Shown: positions 63,492 through 64,000 of the stretch, one piece after another
How the letters are laid out: every line of letters starts with the position of its first letter
Numbering within the stretch: the first letter of the stretch is position 1
NCBI RefSeq assembly: GCF_021129195.1
Contig: NZ_JAJOHW010000053.1
Span: 16,361-80,360, forward strand
Reading direction: 5' to 3'
DNA length: 64,000 nucleotides
Origin: Chromobacterium aquaticum
GTDB taxonomy: Bacteria; Pseudomonadota; Gammaproteobacteria; Burkholderiales; Chromobacteriaceae
Program-made: the position numbers and the translations under genes
Notes under the pieces: model-generated
What the model was told of the DNA's origin: nothing
The model's database searches: none
Seen by the model: only the letters and a program-made list of their open reading frames with translations

Positions 63492-64000
63492 ATGCGAAAA
63501 CTGATCAACGACCCACGTCAGGTGGCGCGGGAAATGCTGGAAGGCCTGGCCGACACTCTGCCCGGCCTGGCGCTGCTGGAGGAAGAAAACGTGCTGCTGC
63601 GGGCGGACTTCCCGATCGGCGGCCTGCGCGACAAGGTGGCGCTCATTTCCGGCGGCGGCAGCGGCCATGAGCCGGCTCACGCCGGCTATATCGGCCACGG
63701 CATGCTGGACGCCGCCGCAGTGGGCGATGTGTTCACCTCGCCCAGCGTCGACACCGTGCTGGCGGCGATCCGCGCCGTCGCCGGCCCCAAGGGCGTGCTG
63801 CTGATCATCAAGAACTACACCGGCGATCGGCTCAACTTCGGCCTGGCGGCGGAGCTGGCCCGCGCCGAGGGCATCGCGGTGGACAGCGTGGTGGTGGCCG
63901 ATGACGTGGCGCTGCGCGACACGGTGGAACCGGCGCGCCGACGCGGCATCGCCGGCACGGTGCTGGTGCACAAGATCGCCGGCGCGGCGGCCGCCTCCGG
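63492..64000 (+). CDS. dhaK: Dihydroxyacetone kinase, DhaK domain (partial)
   Basis: The first 169 residues of a kinase that runs off the window. It begins [20 protein letters not shown]. The motifs [20 protein letters not shown] (covalent substrate-binding His region follows in the family), GDVFTSPS and [17 protein letters not shown] match the DhaK domain, which binds dihydroxyacetone. Whether it is an ATP-dependent fused DhaK-DhaL kinase or the PTS-dependent DhaK subunit depends on sequence beyond the window. It is divergent from gcvT, with 245 bases between the riboswitch and the ATG. Confidence 0.9.
   Translation, partial: MRKLINDPRQVAREMLEGLADTLPGLALLEEENVLLRADFPIGGLRDKVALISGGGSGHEPAHAGYIGHGMLDAAAVGDVFTSPSVDTVLAAIRAVAGPKGVLLIIKNYTGDRLNFGLAAELARAEGIAVDSVVVADDVALRDTVEPARRRGIAGTVLVHKIAGAAAAS

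Noticed and set aside
1..64000. CRISPR array, tRNA, rRNA, prophage or toxin-antitoxin pair
   Set aside because: Gaps were read for regularly spaced repeats and tRNA-like ends and genes for phage or toxin families; none was seen.

Overview
The window is 64 kb of GC-rich, densely packed bacterial chromosome. It most resembles a betaproteobacterium of the order Neisseriales, close to Chromobacterium. The reasons are the Neisseria-type porin, the yceF | yceD-rpmF-plsX-fabH-fabD-fabG-acpP-fabF arrangement, the tandem glycine riboswitch in front of gcvT, the LasA-type M23 protease and the overall codon use. The genus is an inference; no 16S rRNA gene or species marker is present. No tRNA, rRNA, CRISPR array, prophage or complete insertion sequence was seen.

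Layout. 1-8.3 kb: a DMT-type permease operon, a regulator that joins a Cro/XRE-type HTH to four PAS domains, a betaine-aldehyde-dehydrogenase/choline-dehydrogenase pair (betB-betA like), a small membrane protein and miaA. 8.3-13.7 kb: a secreted LasA-like M23 peptidase with an SH3-like tail, a RidA protein, the reverse transsulfuration pair (cystathionine gamma-lyase and cystathionine beta-synthase) and a methyltransferase. 13.8-20 kb: a fatty acid desaturase, a DUF945 protein, bfr and bfd with Fur-like sites, nudJ, a secreted protein with a possible Cys-His-Asp site, and mnmA. 20-28.9 kb: an MFS/LysR pair, tyrA-SDR, a DUF4936 protein, a stand-alone EAL protein, a dicarboxylate symporter and pabB-pabC. 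29-36 kb: the fatty acid and phospholipid synthesis cluster, including the 59-residue rpmF. 36-42.3 kb: an RsmI-like methyltransferase, pncB, a DUF2520 protein, a LemA/GIDE-like/EF-hand pair, a BLUF protein and metY. 42.3-44.2 kb: a 670 bp gap holding a strong small-RNA candidate, then the porin. 44.4-50.9 kb: a three-gene ABC importer carrying two MITE-like repeats, divergent from a TctD/TctE-like two-component system. 51-58.4 kb: a TetR regulator, a DppA-like binding protein, a lone family-3 binding protein and a 1159-residue hybrid kinase with REC, GGDEF and EAL domains. 58.4-64 kb: gcvT-gcvH-gcvP behind a tandem glycine riboswitch, and the start of dhaK.

How the parts work together. Sulfur and one-carbon metabolism recurs (cbs, CGL, metY, gcvTHP, several methyltransferases), as do chorismate-derived pathways (tyrA, pabB, pabC). 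Several genes concern signalling: a stand-alone EAL protein, the hybrid kinase/diguanylate cyclase, BLUF, XRE-PAS4 and a TctDE-like pair.

Most noteworthy points: (1) an orphan promoter-hairpin-terminator unit at 42587-42713 that looks like an undescribed small RNA and carries an 8-nt perfect complement to the porin translation start; (2) the XRE-PAS4 regulator, flanked by matching dyad operators in front of the permease and the bet-like genes, with no BetI nearby; (3) two short MITE-like elements with IS5-type ends, both within one ABC operon; (4) a PabB with Ala at the position of the catalytic Lys; (5) a LemA-GIDE-EF-hand operon next to a BLUF gene.
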